This document shows, in pieces, positions 9,637-18,700 of a DNA stretch of 27,819 bases. A program made the position numbers and the translations under genes. Source of the stretch: Caldilineae bacterium. GTDB taxonomy: Bacteria > Chloroflexota > Anaerolineae > Epilineales > Epilineaceae. Within the stretch, counting starts at the first letter, position 1. Every line of letters starts with the position of its first letter. The stretch lies in the NCBI GenBank assembly GCA_020634625.1, contig JACKBJ010000027.1, positions 1-27,819 on the forward strand, in the 5' to 3' direction. Under the pieces are notes generated by a model. That model worked only from the letters and a program-made list of their open reading frames with translations. It was not told the DNA's origin and searched no databases.

Positions 9637-10749
9637 TCAAATCGGCATCGGTCCGGTCGGGCGCTCCGAGCGATCGAGTGCCTCGGCGAGGAGGGCTCGG
9701 CTCGCGACGAGCCGAGCGCGCCAGAGCCCGCCGGTCGCCGACCATGCCGCCCAGGTCTCCTGCATGGCGGCGTAGCTGGCATCGGCTTCGTCGATTCGCG
9801 CCAGGAGGCCGGCGACCACCGGCTCGACCATGCCGTAGGCGCCGGCGGACCGCAGCAGCGACTCGAACATGTGCGATCGATCGCCGGCGGCGCCGGGCAG
9901 ATCGGCCGCGCGCGCCATCACGGCCAGATCGTGGCGGCTCAGGAAGAACCCGGCGCTCTGGGGCGCGCAGAGCTGCCGCACCAGCTCGCGCAGGCCGAGC
10001 CCGCCATCCGGGTCCAGCGGGGTCGACGCCGGGTCGACCGCCTCCACCGCGCGGGCGGCGCGGGGCGCGCGCCCCGGCATTCGGGCGGCGTCCTGCCAGG
10101 CCGCGTCGAGCAGGGCCTGGACCTCCGGCGACGCGGCCGGATCGCTCGATCCGGCCGCCCGCGGGCTTTGCGCGGCGCGGCCCGGGTCCGAGTCGAGCTC
10201 CGCCCGCGGCGCGGGGCAGGGTGCTTCGGGCAGCATGCCCATCACCGTGCCCAGGGTCAGGGCGCCGAGGGTGCGGTAGAACGGCGCGGGATCGAGCCGC
10301 TCGTAGGCTTCGATGAAGACCGGCAACCAGCGCGCCAGATGCTGGTCGACCAGCCGCTGGGCCAAGGCCGGTCGGCCGCTGGCAAACAGCTCGGCCAAGG
10401 CCAGCAGCTCCGCACCCAGGTGGTCGTCGGCCGCGGCGCGCACATCGCTCGGGATCTGCCAGCCCGCCTCGCGATACAGGGTCCGAACCCGACCGGTCGA
10501 GGGCGCCTGCAACATGGCGCTCGGATCGACGAAGAGGCTCTCGTAGGGCGGCAGGTTGAAGCCGAGCAGCCGCTGGTACTCCACGGCCAGCGCCTCGACC
10601 AGCGCCGCATCGTCTCCGCGCGCCTGAAGCGCGAGCGCATCGGGAAAGCCCGGCATCGCTCGCAGCGCCGGCAGATCCGTCATTCCCGGCTCTTCGAGCC
10701 AGAGTCGACCCAGGATTCGACAAGCCCGGACGAGGGCATTGCTACGCAT
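9637..10749 (-). CDS. TorD/NarJ-like molybdoenzyme assembly chaperone
   Basis: A cytoplasmic chaperone of the TorD superfamily that helps load the molybdenum cofactor into its partner oxidoreductase. The first half (residues 1-175) fits the family: helix 1 RACRILGRLWLEEPG, then EYQRLLGFNLPPYESLFVD (58-76), ADDHLGAELLALAEL and LVDQHLARWLPVFIEAYERL. A Pro/Ala-rich segment follows at about 175-205, then an extra helical region carrying an RxxxxxxLSRHDLAVMAR-like stretch. At 370 residues it is far longer than the usual 200 or so. The ATG at 10749 keeps helix 1 but has no clear ribosome-binding site; the ATG at 10683 would give 348 residues and lose the helix. It lies 198 bases downstream of the catalytic subunit gene it presumably serves. 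Confidence 0.82.
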   Translation of the reverse strand: MRSNALVRACRILGRLWLEEPGMTDLPALRAMPGFPDALALQARGDDAALVEALAVEYQRLLGFNLPPYESLFVDPSAMLQAPSTGRVRTLYREAGWQIPSDVRAAADDHLGAELLALAELFASGRPALAQRLVDQHLARWLPVFIEAYERLDPAPFYRTLGALTLGTVMGMLPEAPCPAPRAELDSDPGRAAQSPRAAGSSDPAASPEVQALLDAAWQDAARMPGRAPRAARAVEAVDPASTPLDPDGGLGLRELVRQLCAPQSAGFFLSRHDLAVMARAADLPGAAGDRSHMFESLLRSAGAYGMVEPVVAGLLARIDEADASYAAMQETWAAWSATGGLWRARLVASRALLAEALDRSERPTGPMPI

Positions 10750-10857
10750 GCGGTTTCGGAACCCGTTGCCTGGGGCCGCCCACGGCGCCGGGCGCGGCGG
10801 GCAGGCAGCCGATGGCCCGTCGCATCGGGACGACGGGGCTTGATCTTGCCATGTCGC

Positions 10858-10898
10858 AGGGCGAGGCACAAGCCGTCGATCGACGTGCGCCTCGCCCT
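10858..10898. other. Perfect 10-bp inverted repeat between molybdoenzyme and chaperone genes
   Basis: AGGGCGAGGC at 10858-10867 is exactly complementary to GCCTCGCCCT at 10889-10898. The 21-base loop contains a 12-base palindrome, CGTCGATCGACG (10874-10885). It sits about 50 bases after the catalytic-subunit stop and 109 bases before the chaperone start on the minus strand. No T-run follows on either strand, so it could be an mRNA-stabilising or expression-balancing hairpin, or an attenuator, rather than a standard terminator. Confidence 0.55.
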
Positions 10899-10947
10899 CG
10901 CCCTTCGACTGGCCCCGGGATCGACCTTGGTACGACCGGTCGGGTCC

Positions 10948-13842
10948 TCAGTCGGCTGCCGGCCGATCCGGAAGGCGATAGGCCGCCAGCTCGGGTCGGA
11001 AGGGACGCAGCAGCCAGTGCGGCCGGCGGAGCCCGTCCGGGCTGACCCGATCGGCCGAACGCGTCAGCGCCAGCCACTCCTTGTAGACGGCGTGAGCACG
11101 CTCGGTGTCGACCGCCACATCGCCATGGCGATCGCCCGGATGCGCGGGCTCGACGCGAACCTTCTGGTGCCAGCAGTGCATGCCGCTGACCGGGTCCGGG
11201 TGAACCGGAAAGGTCAGGTTCTGATGCACGCCGACGTCTTCCCACCAGACCCGCTGCGAGTCGGGGTCGCTGGACGCGAAGGGGCCGGCCGGTGCCTTGA
11301 CGCGCAGCTGCCACTGCCCCGGCTCGGGCTCGTCCAGGTCGACCAGGTTGCTCGACCAATGCGAGCCGCCCTGTTCGCTGAGCCGCCAGCGACCCAGATG
11401 GTGCGAACAGGCCACCACACCCGGCCGGATGCCTTCGGTGACCCAGACCGGCAGCACGAAGTGACCGATCTCGGTCGAGACGCGAGCCAGGTCGTTGGTG
11501 GCCAGCCCCATCCTGGCCGCATCCTCGCTGTGGATCCACAGCGGGTTCCGGTGGCTGATCTCGTAGAGCCACTTGGCATTGCCCGAGCGGGTGTGGATCA
11601 GGGTCGGCAGCCGGAAGGTCGGGATCAGAACCCGTTCGCCGGCCGCCAGATCGAGCCGCTCCGGGTGGACGTGGCTCTTGATGTAGGTCGGCAGCGCGTA
11701 CTCCGGCCAGCCCCAGTCGACCAGGGTCTGGCTGTAGAGCTCGAGCTTGCGGCTGGGCGTGTCGAAGCCGCGCAGGACCTGGCCGCCGACCTCGAGGCCG
11801 ACGGGCCTTCCGCGCGAATCGCCGGGGAAGGCGGGCATGGGCGTGATGTCGAGCTTCGGGCCGGTCGGCGCCTGGCTGTACACGATGCCGGTGGCCGGAT
11901 CGACCGTCGACTGGCCGGCGGAGAGGAGGCTCGGGTCGACCGGCTGGTCGTAGACCTGCTCGGCGCCCTGGCGCAGCTCGAAGGCCCCGTATCGCTGCAT
12001 GTAGGCCAGCGGCGTCAGCCCCTCGGCCGCGGCCGCCTCGGGCAGGCCGGGGACCGTGTTCTCGAACATCCACTGGAAGTACTCGTGGACGGTGATCTTC
12101 TCACCCGGGCGGTAGGGCGACTCGAAAGAGCGGCGCACCCCGAGCGCACCGTCGGGATCGATCCGCCAGGACAGCTCGATCCAGAACTCGGTCTCCTCCC
12201 AGACTTCGCCCGGATTCGCTTCGTAGGTGTGCGCGAAGATCCGACCCTGGCGCTCCATGGCGACCCGCCGAACGGGCTGGCGGAAGGCGATCCAGCAGCC
12301 GGCATGGGTCTCCTGGCTGACGATGTCGTGGCGCTCGCTGGCCAGGCCCATCGGCAGCACGTAGTCCGAGAACCAGGCCGTCTCGCTCCAGGTGGGCGAG
12401 AGGCAGGCATGCATGCCGACCTTGGACTCGTCGCGCAGCATCTCGATCCAGCTCATGCCGTCCGGGTTGGTCCAGACCGGGTTGTAGACGCGGGTGAAGT
12501 AGGTGTCCAGCTTGCCGCGCCCCTCCTTGAGGAAGTGCGGCAGGAGGATGCTCATCTCGTAGAAGTTGAGCGGATACTCGCGCGGCCAGGTCAGCTCGTT
12601 CCAGCGCGGCGGATGCGGCGCCAGGACGTGCGGATGCGGGATCCACTTGTCCCAGGCGTTCATCGAGGTGCCGCCCTCGACGCCGATCGAGCCGGTCAGC
12701 ACGTTCAGGAACCAGAGGGTTCGCGCCACCTGCCAGCCGCCGAGATTGCTGGCCGATGCGCTGCGCCAGACATGCGCCGCCAGCTTGCCCTCGCAGCGCG
12801 CGACCTCCTCGGCCATCTGGCGGATGGCCTCGGCATCGCAGCCGCTCTCGGCTGCGGCGTAGTCGAAGGTATAGGGCGCGTAGACTTCGAGCAGCTTCTG
12901 CTCGAAGGTCTCGAAGCTCGGTTCGGCCTCCGGATGATCGGCCGCCAGCCACTCCCGCCAGTTGACCCAGGTGCGCACGTAGTCGCGATCATACTGCCCG
13001 GTCGCGATGAGGTGCCGCGCGACCGCCAGCAGCATGGCCGCCTCGCTGCCGGGCCAGGGCGAGAGCCAGAGATCGGCCCGGCTGGCCGTGTTCGACAGCC
13101 GCGTGTCGAGCACGATCAGCTTGGCGCCCTTGTGCTTGCCCTCGAGGATGCGCTGGGCATGCGGGTTGAAATAGTGGCCGGTCTCGAGGTGCGAGCTGAT
13201 CAACAGGATCACCCGTGCGTCGGCGTGGTCGGGCGAGGGCCGGTCCAAGCCGGTCCAGAAGGCGTAGCCGGCCCGCGCGCCCGAGGAGCAGACGTTGGTG
13301 TGGCTGTTGTGGCCGTCGAGGCCCCATGCGAAGAGGATCCACTCCATCAGGCCGTCGTGACCGGGCCGGCCGACGTGGTACATGATCTCGTTGTGGCGCT
13401 CCTCGAGCATCGCCTTGCGGATGCGCCCGCCGATGTCGTCCAGCACCTCGTCCCAGGTCACGCGCTTCCACTGCCCGCCGCCGCGCTCGCCGACCCGCTT
13501 GAGCGGGTAGAGGATGCGCTCCGGATCGTGGACCTGGTTGTGGGTCGCCGGACCCTTGGCGCAGTTGCGCCCGCGCGAGCCGGGGTGCAGCGGGTTGCCC
13601 TCGAACTTCTGGACTTCGAGCGTCTCGGTGTCGACGTAGCCCAGCAGCCCGCAGGCGCTCTCGCAGTTGAAGCAGACCGTGGGCACCAGCGTGTAGTTGC
13701 GCGGCACCTTGCGCGGCCAGCTCTTCGGGTCGTACTCGGTCCAGTCGCCCCAGCGCTCGGGCGGCGGATAGTGGGTCAATCGCCCGTCGTCCTGCAGGAC
13801 GGTCAGCGGGATGGAGGTCTTGGCCGTGGCGTCGCTGTTCAT
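10948..13842 (-). CDS. Molybdopterin oxidoreductase catalytic subunit (DMSO reductase superfamily)
   Basis: A 964-residue Mo/W-bis-MGD enzyme. The N-terminal [4Fe-4S] motif is VCFNCESACG with Cys 57, 60 and 64 plus Cys94 in RNCAKG, followed by the conserved Lys96. NVCSSGAR at 183-190 offers Cys185 as the likely metal ligand, as in the PsrA/TtrA/SoeA-like branch. RNPLWIHSEDAARMGLATND is the C-terminal cofactor-binding domain (MGD), and the end carries GMHCWHQKVRVEP. There is no Tat signal, so it probably works on the cytoplasmic side, unlike PsrA or DmsA. The ATG at 13842 overlaps the TGA of the FeS/NrfD gene (ATGA) with GGAGG upstream. The substrate cannot be told from the sequence; sulfite oxidation as in SoeABC is one option, and other sulfur or metalloid oxyanions are open. 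Confidence 0.92.
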   Translation of the reverse strand: MNSDATAKTSIPLTVLQDDGRLTHYPPPERWGDWTEYDPKSWPRKVPRNYTLVPTVCFNCESACGLLGYVDTETLEVQKFEGNPLHPGSRGRNCAKGPATHNQVHDPERILYPLKRVGERGGGQWKRVTWDEVLDDIGGRIRKAMLEERHNEIMYHVGRPGHDGLMEWILFAWGLDGHNSHTNVCSSGARAGYAFWTGLDRPSPDHADARVILLISSHLETGHYFNPHAQRILEGKHKGAKLIVLDTRLSNTASRADLWLSPWPGSEAAMLLAVARHLIATGQYDRDYVRTWVNWREWLAADHPEAEPSFETFEQKLLEVYAPYTFDYAAAESGCDAEAIRQMAEEVARCEGKLAAHVWRSASASNLGGWQVARTLWFLNVLTGSIGVEGGTSMNAWDKWIPHPHVLAPHPPRWNELTWPREYPLNFYEMSILLPHFLKEGRGKLDTYFTRVYNPVWTNPDGMSWIEMLRDESKVGMHACLSPTWSETAWFSDYVLPMGLASERHDIVSQETHAGCWIAFRQPVRRVAMERQGRIFAHTYEANPGEVWEETEFWIELSWRIDPDGALGVRRSFESPYRPGEKITVHEYFQWMFENTVPGLPEAAAAEGLTPLAYMQRYGAFELRQGAEQVYDQPVDPSLLSAGQSTVDPATGIVYSQAPTGPKLDITPMPAFPGDSRGRPVGLEVGGQVLRGFDTPSRKLELYSQTLVDWGWPEYALPTYIKSHVHPERLDLAAGERVLIPTFRLPTLIHTRSGNAKWLYEISHRNPLWIHSEDAARMGLATNDLARVSTEIGHFVLPVWVTEGIRPGVVACSHHLGRWRLSEQGGSHWSSNLVDLDEPEPGQWQLRVKAPAGPFASSDPDSQRVWWEDVGVHQNLTFPVHPDPVSGMHCWHQKVRVEPAHPGDRHGDVAVDTERAHAVYKEWLALTRSADRVSPDGLRRPHWLLRPFRPELAAYRLPDRPAAD

Positions 13843-15572
13843 GAGTTGGGGACCTCCTGGGGAGCCATGACGAAGGCATGTTCGTAGAGGTAGAGGCCGA
13901 TCACGGCGGCCAGCACGGCGATGGGGATGAACGCGCCCATCAGCGGGAGCTCGCGACGGGCCAGGAACAGGACGCCGACGAGCGCGATCGGCAGGACGTG
14001 CCCGAGGCCGACCGAGCCCCACCAGAACTGATGGCGGTACTTGCCGGCCCTGATCTCGTGCGCCGCGCGCGCCGCGATCTCGCTGGCATGCGGCATCCCG
14101 AACTCGCCGATCAGCGTGATCAGCAGGTCGACGACCAGCGAGGCCAGAAAGCCGAGCCCGAGCCAGAACATCGCGTTCATGGGGTAGGACCGGCCGACCT
14201 GCTCGAGCCCGACGCCGACGAGGAGCAGCGTTCCGCTGCCGAGGATGGTCGCCTGGACGATGAGGTGCCAGGGAAGCAGCGTGCTCTGCCAGAGGTCGCG
14301 CCCCTCGGCCTGACCGAACAGGAAGGCGGTGTAGATCGCCGACAGGAGGGCCAGCACGGCGCCGATCGCCAGCACCGGACCGCGCAGCGCGGTGACGGTC
14401 GCGCCATCGATCCAGGCGGCCCACTGGCCCACTTCGAGCAGCAGCCCCAGGCCGGCGACGGCGCTGAAGCCGATGAGGATGAAGGCTCCTCGCGTCAACC
14501 AACTCTTCCATTGCGGTCGCGTCAGGATGGTGAGAAAGCGTCCCGGCTTCTCGAGGTCGAGCACCAAGAGGGCGGTAGTGATGCCGATGAAGATCAGGGC
14601 CAGGAGGTGGCCGGTGATCGCCAGGACGGGCTCGACCTCGACCAGGCCCAGACCGAAGAGCAGCGCCATGACCAGATAGCTCCCGGCGCCGATGCCCTTG
14701 GTGACCAGATAGGCCGGGACCGGCCAGTGCCAGGGCACCTTGTGCTGGGCGTTGTAGGCCGTCTGGACCATGTGCTCGGCCGGTCGGCCGCCCCCGTATT
14801 GGATCGGCCCGATGTCGCCGGCCATGCCCTGCCCCATCGGCGCGCGAATGGCCGTACCGCTGCTGGCGAAGCGGCCCGGGCGGCCGCCAACCGCAGCGGC
14901 GGAGGCTCCCGCCAAGGCCGTTCGACTGGCCGATTCGTGGCTGCCGAACGACGTCACCCCTTGCTGGCTGATCAGATCGGCCCAGACGAAGGCGCCCGGC
15001 GCAAGGGTCGCCGTCGGCGTCAGGGCCGAGTCGTCGGCCTCGATGTAGAAGAGCTTGGGCATGGTGCCCTGCTCGGGTTTGCGGACGCTGACGTTCTGAC
15101 GTGCCACCAGGCTGCTGATGCGGCTCGTCGGATCGTCGAGATCGCCCGCGACGATGGCCTGCGTGGGACAGACGACGACGCAGGCCGGCTCGAGGCCGAT
15201 CTCGGTTCGATGCGCGCAGAAGTGGCACTTGGCGGCGGTGCCGGTGTCCGGATCGATGTAGATCGCATCGTAAGGGCAAGCCTGCATGCAGGCCTTGCAT
15301 CCGATGCAGACCTCCGGATCGAACTCGACGATGCCGTCGACCCGCTGATACATCGCGGTCACCGGGCAGATGCGGACGCAAGGCGGGTTGGCGCAGTGGT
15401 TGCAGCGGGTCACCTGGAAGCTGCGCCGGCTGTTGGGAAAGCTGCCCTTCTCGACGTACTTGACCCAGGTGCGATAGACGCCCAGGGGCACCTCGTTCTC
15501 GGCCTTGCAGGCCGTGGAGCAGGCATGGCAGCCGATGCAGCTGCGGTTGTCGATGACGAAGCCGTAGTTCAT
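13839..15572 (-). CDS. Fused four-cluster ferredoxin subunit and NrfD/PsrC membrane anchor
   Basis: One 577-residue polypeptide joining two subunits that are normally separate. Residues 1-170 form a DmsB/PsrB/SoeB-type electron-transfer domain with sixteen cysteines in four sets: 12/15/18/22, 57/60/65/69, 89/92/95/99 and 116/119/131/135, enough for four [4Fe-4S] clusters. A Gly/Ala/Ser-rich linker covers about 185-275. Residues from about 281 carry some eight hydrophobic helices of the NrfD family, beginning WHWPVPAYLVTKGIGAGSYL, which bind quinone and anchor the complex. No signal peptide precedes the ferredoxin part. The start is the ATG at 15572, with GGAGG seven bases upstream; the frame stays open further upstream without comparable support. 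The downstream catalytic subunit overlaps by four bases. There is no frameshift between the two domains. Confidence 0.92.
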   Translation of the reverse strand: MNYGFVIDNRSCIGCHACSTACKAENEVPLGVYRTWVKYVEKGSFPNSRRSFQVTRCNHCANPPCVRICPVTAMYQRVDGIVEFDPEVCIGCKACMQACPYDAIYIDPDTGTAAKCHFCAHRTEIGLEPACVVVCPTQAIVAGDLDDPTSRISSLVARQNVSVRKPEQGTMPKLFYIEADDSALTPTATLAPGAFVWADLISQQGVTSFGSHESASRTALAGASAAAVGGRPGRFASSGTAIRAPMGQGMAGDIGPIQYGGGRPAEHMVQTAYNAQHKVPWHWPVPAYLVTKGIGAGSYLVMALLFGLGLVEVEPVLAITGHLLALIFIGITTALLVLDLEKPGRFLTILTRPQWKSWLTRGAFILIGFSAVAGLGLLLEVGQWAAWIDGATVTALRGPVLAIGAVLALLSAIYTAFLFGQAEGRDLWQSTLLPWHLIVQATILGSGTLLLVGVGLEQVGRSYPMNAMFWLGLGFLASLVVDLLITLIGEFGMPHASEIAARAAHEIRAGKYRHQFWWGSVGLGHVLPIALVGVLFLARRELPLMGAFIPIAVLAAVIGLYLYEHAFVMAPQEVPNS

Positions 15573-15599
15573 GGAGCGGCCTCCAGTCGGGTGAGCGGG

Positions 15600-15629
15600 C
15601 GATCGCCAGATGGCCAGGCACGATCGCCA
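15600..15629. promoter_or_regulatory. Direct 9-mer repeats upstream of the molybdoenzyme operon
   Basis: CGATCGCCA occurs at 15600-15608 and again at 15621-15629, exactly 21 bases apart, i.e. about two helical turns. The pair lies 28-57 bases upstream of the FeS/NrfD start codon. On the minus strand it falls just downstream of a possible -10, TACCAT (15634-15629), which is where a repressor could act. The regulator is unknown. Confidence 0.35.
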
Positions 15630-15713
15630 TGGTATCAGGTTCTCGATGACGCGCCAGCGGCCCAGGGAGCCCATTCCAGGCGTTCGCGGCCATCTCTCTG
15701 CAGAGTCACGCTC

Positions 15714-15741
15714 GGCGCCCGAGGTTCCGCAAACCGGCGCC
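15714..15741 (-). terminator. Bulged hairpin after the cyclase gene
   Basis: On the minus strand GGCGCCGGTT pairs with AACC and GGCGCC, separated by a three-base bulge, around a five-base loop. It starts 34 bases after the cyclase-ATPase-TPR stop codon. No T-tract follows, so termination would not be of the classic intrinsic type. Confidence 0.3.
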
Positions 15742-15774
15742 CGCAGATCGGATGGGCACCTGCCGCGCGTGCTT

Positions 15775-18700
15775 CTAGAACGCGGGACGAGCGAGCAGCT
15801 CCCGGGCCTGGGCCATCGCCTCGGCAACGGTCATTCGCCGACCCTCGCGCGCCGCTTCGCCGGCTTCTCGCGCGCCGAGCAGCGCCCGCAGGCGCTCCAG
15901 CTCCTCGGCGAGCCGGTCCTGCTGGCCCGGGGGAAGGGGGGCTCCGATCGTCTCGCGCAGCCCGGTTGCCGCGCCTAGGAGGCGGGCTGCGCGGGCGGGC
16001 ATGCGCTCGGCGATCGCGCCGGCGACGCCGGCCAGGCCCTCGGCGATGCCCAGCTTGTCGCCCATCTCGGCATAGCGCTCGAGCGCTTCGGAGTGCAGGA
16101 TGAAGGCCTGAGCCGTGTCTTCCGCATCCGCGGCGAGCCACCCGAGGTTGCGCAGCGCGTCGGCGATCCCGCGCTTGTCGCCGATCTCGCGCGCCAGCCG
16201 CAGGCTGGTCTCGAAGCGCTCCTGGGCCCTGGCCCGCTGGCCGCGCACGCGATCGACGTTACCCAGGCCACCGAGCGCGTAGGCCATGCCACGCCGCTCG
16301 CCCAGCTCGCGGCTGCGCCGGTAGCTCTCCTCCAGCAGCTGCTCGGCGCGGTCCAGATCGCCCAGGTGCCGCGCCACGTTGCCCAGCTTGTTGTAGATGT
16401 AGGCGATGTCCACCTCGTCGCCCAGGGCCTGGAACACCTCCAGGCTGTCCTCGTAGAGCTCGGTCGCGCGCGCGTAGTCACCCCGGTCGTGGGCCACCCG
16501 GCCCAGGATGTTCAGCGAGGCCGCGACGCCGCGCAGATCGCCCATCTCGCGGGCCATCTCCAGGCTCTGCTGCAGCCAGGTCACCGCTTGGGCATAGTCT
16601 CCCTGTTGCCAGGCCGCCAGCCCCATCACGTCCAGGGTCGTGGCGATGCCGCGCCGATCGTCCACCGCTCGCGAGATGACCAGGCTGGCCTCGAAACGCT
16701 CGGCCGCCAGCGCGTAGTCGCCCTGGAACTGGGCCACACGGCCCAGGAAATGCGTCGTGCGCGCCACGCCCCGCTCGTCGCCCAGCTCGGAGAAGGCCTG
16801 CAACGCGGCCTGCAGGCTCGATTCGGCACGCAGGTAGTCGCGCTGGCGCCAGGCCAGGGCTCCGGCGCCCAGCAGCGCCTGGGCGCGTTCCGGTGTCGCC
16901 GCGGCGTCGCCGGGCAGGTCGAGGGTGCGATCCAACCAGTCGCGTCCTTCGGCCAGGTAGCCCCGCACGAACCAGAAGAACCAGAGCGCGGCCGCCAGCC
17001 CCAGGGCGGCCGGACGATCCGCCCCGTCGAGCGCCCAGTCCAGGGCCGCCCGCAGGTTGCCGTGCTCGGCCTGCAGCCGTGCCAGCCAGATCAGCTGCTC
17101 GGGGCCCTGCAGTCGGGTCTCGGCGTCGCGGGCCAGGGCGAGGAAGTAATCCTGATGTCGCTGCCGATAGGTGGACGCCTCGCCCGACGTGACCAGGCGC
17201 TCGAGGGCGTAGTGCAGGACGGTCTGCAGCATGTGATAGCGCCCGAGGCGCTCGTCGAAGAGCACCAACGACTTGTCGACGAGCTGGGCCAGCAGCTGCA
17301 TGATGCCCTGGTCGACGATGATGCCATCGCTTGGACCGAGGTCGCCGCAGATCGCTTCGGCTGCTTCCAGGGTGAATCCCTGGCGGAACACGGCCAGGCG
17401 ACCGAGCAGCGCGCGCTCGGATCCGCTCAAGAGCTCGTAGCTCCAGTCGATCGCCGCGCGCAGCGTCTGCTGTCGCGGGACGGCGTTCCGGCTGCCGCCG
17501 GTCAGCAGGCGGAACCGGTCGTCGAGCCGCTCGGCGATCTGACCCGGCGTCATGAGCTTGACCCGCACCGCAGCCAGCTCGATCGCCAGCGGAATCCCGT
17601 CCAGACGACGACAGATCTGGGCGACGTCGCCCGCGTTGGCCGCGCTCAGCTCGAAGCCGGGTTGCACCTTGCGCGCTCGATTGACGAACAGCCGCACCGA
17701 CTCGAATCCCCGCAGGCGCTCGGGGTCGTCCGGCAGCTCGGGGCCGGGTACCGAGAGCGATGGGACGCGGTACGAGGCCTCGCCGGCCACCTGAAGCGCC
17801 TCGCGGCTGGTGGCGAGGATTCGCAGCCGCGGACAGGCCTGCAACAACGATTCGGCCAGCCAGGCGCAGGCCTCGACCAGGTGCTCGCAGTTGTCCAGGA
17901 TCAGCAGCATCTCGCGCTGGGCGATGAACTGGCTGAGCCGGGACAGCCAGAGGCCGCGCCCGGCGCCTGCCGCCGTGGGACGACCATCTTGTCGCGGACG
18001 CTGTCGACTCGGCGGCCGCAAGCCCAGGGCGTTGGCCACCGCCTGCGGCAGCAGCTCGGGGTCGCTCAAGGCACCCAGCTCCACCAGCCAGGCACCGCCC
18101 TCGAGGGCGTCGCTGAGCTCGGCCGCCACCTGCAGCGCCAAGCGCGTCTTGCCGCTGCCGCCGGTGCCGGTGAGCGTCACCAGCCGGCTCTCGCGCAGCA
18201 GCCGTTCGAGCTCGGCCATCTCGTGGCGCCGGCCGATGAACCGGGTCAGCTGGACCGGCAAGTTGTTGGGCAGGGCGTCCAGGCTGCGCAGCGGCGGAAA
18301 CTGGTCCGGCAGCCCCGGGTGGCAGACCTGGTGGATCTGCTCGGGCTGTCGCAGGTCGCGCAGGCGGTGCAGCCCCAGGTCGCGCAACCGGACCCCTTCG
18401 GGCAGATGGTCGGCCACCGCCTCGGCGACGACGCCCGACAGGATCACCTGCTGGCCGTGCGCCGTGTCGAGCAGCCGCGCGCAGCGGTTGAGGGGCTGGC
18501 CCACATAGTCGCCGTCCCGCAGCACCACCTCGCCGGCGTGCAGCGCCATGCGGGCGACGAGCGGGCCGGTCTCGCCCCATTCCTCGGCGGCAAGGGCCAG
18601 CTGCGCATCGATGGCAGCCAGCAGGGCCTGGTGCGGCGATTCGAAGGCCACGCTGAAGGCATCGCCCGCGACGTTGAAAACGTGCCCGCCATGCCGGTCC

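Noticed and set aside
9871..13887. Long open frame of about 1338 codons on the plus strand across the chaperone and molybdoenzyme genes.
   Set aside because: The translation is Arg/Gly/Gln/Asp/Val-rich with no domain or motif; it mirrors the minus-strand genes, which have full family matches. GC-rich DNA keeps such antisense frames open.
10948..15693. Minus-strand frame that stays open from the molybdoenzyme through the FeS/NrfD gene, suggesting a 1581-residue fusion.
   Set aside because: Only the part after the ATG at 13842 resembles a protein; the upstream part is a shadow of the FeS/NrfD frame. The ATGA overlap and ribosome-binding site mark the true start.
16100..16900. Periodic DNA similarity that might be read as a repeat array.
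   Set aside because: The period of roughly 120 bases is explained by the tandem 40-residue TPR units of the protein; units are diverged and there are no spacers as in CRISPR.
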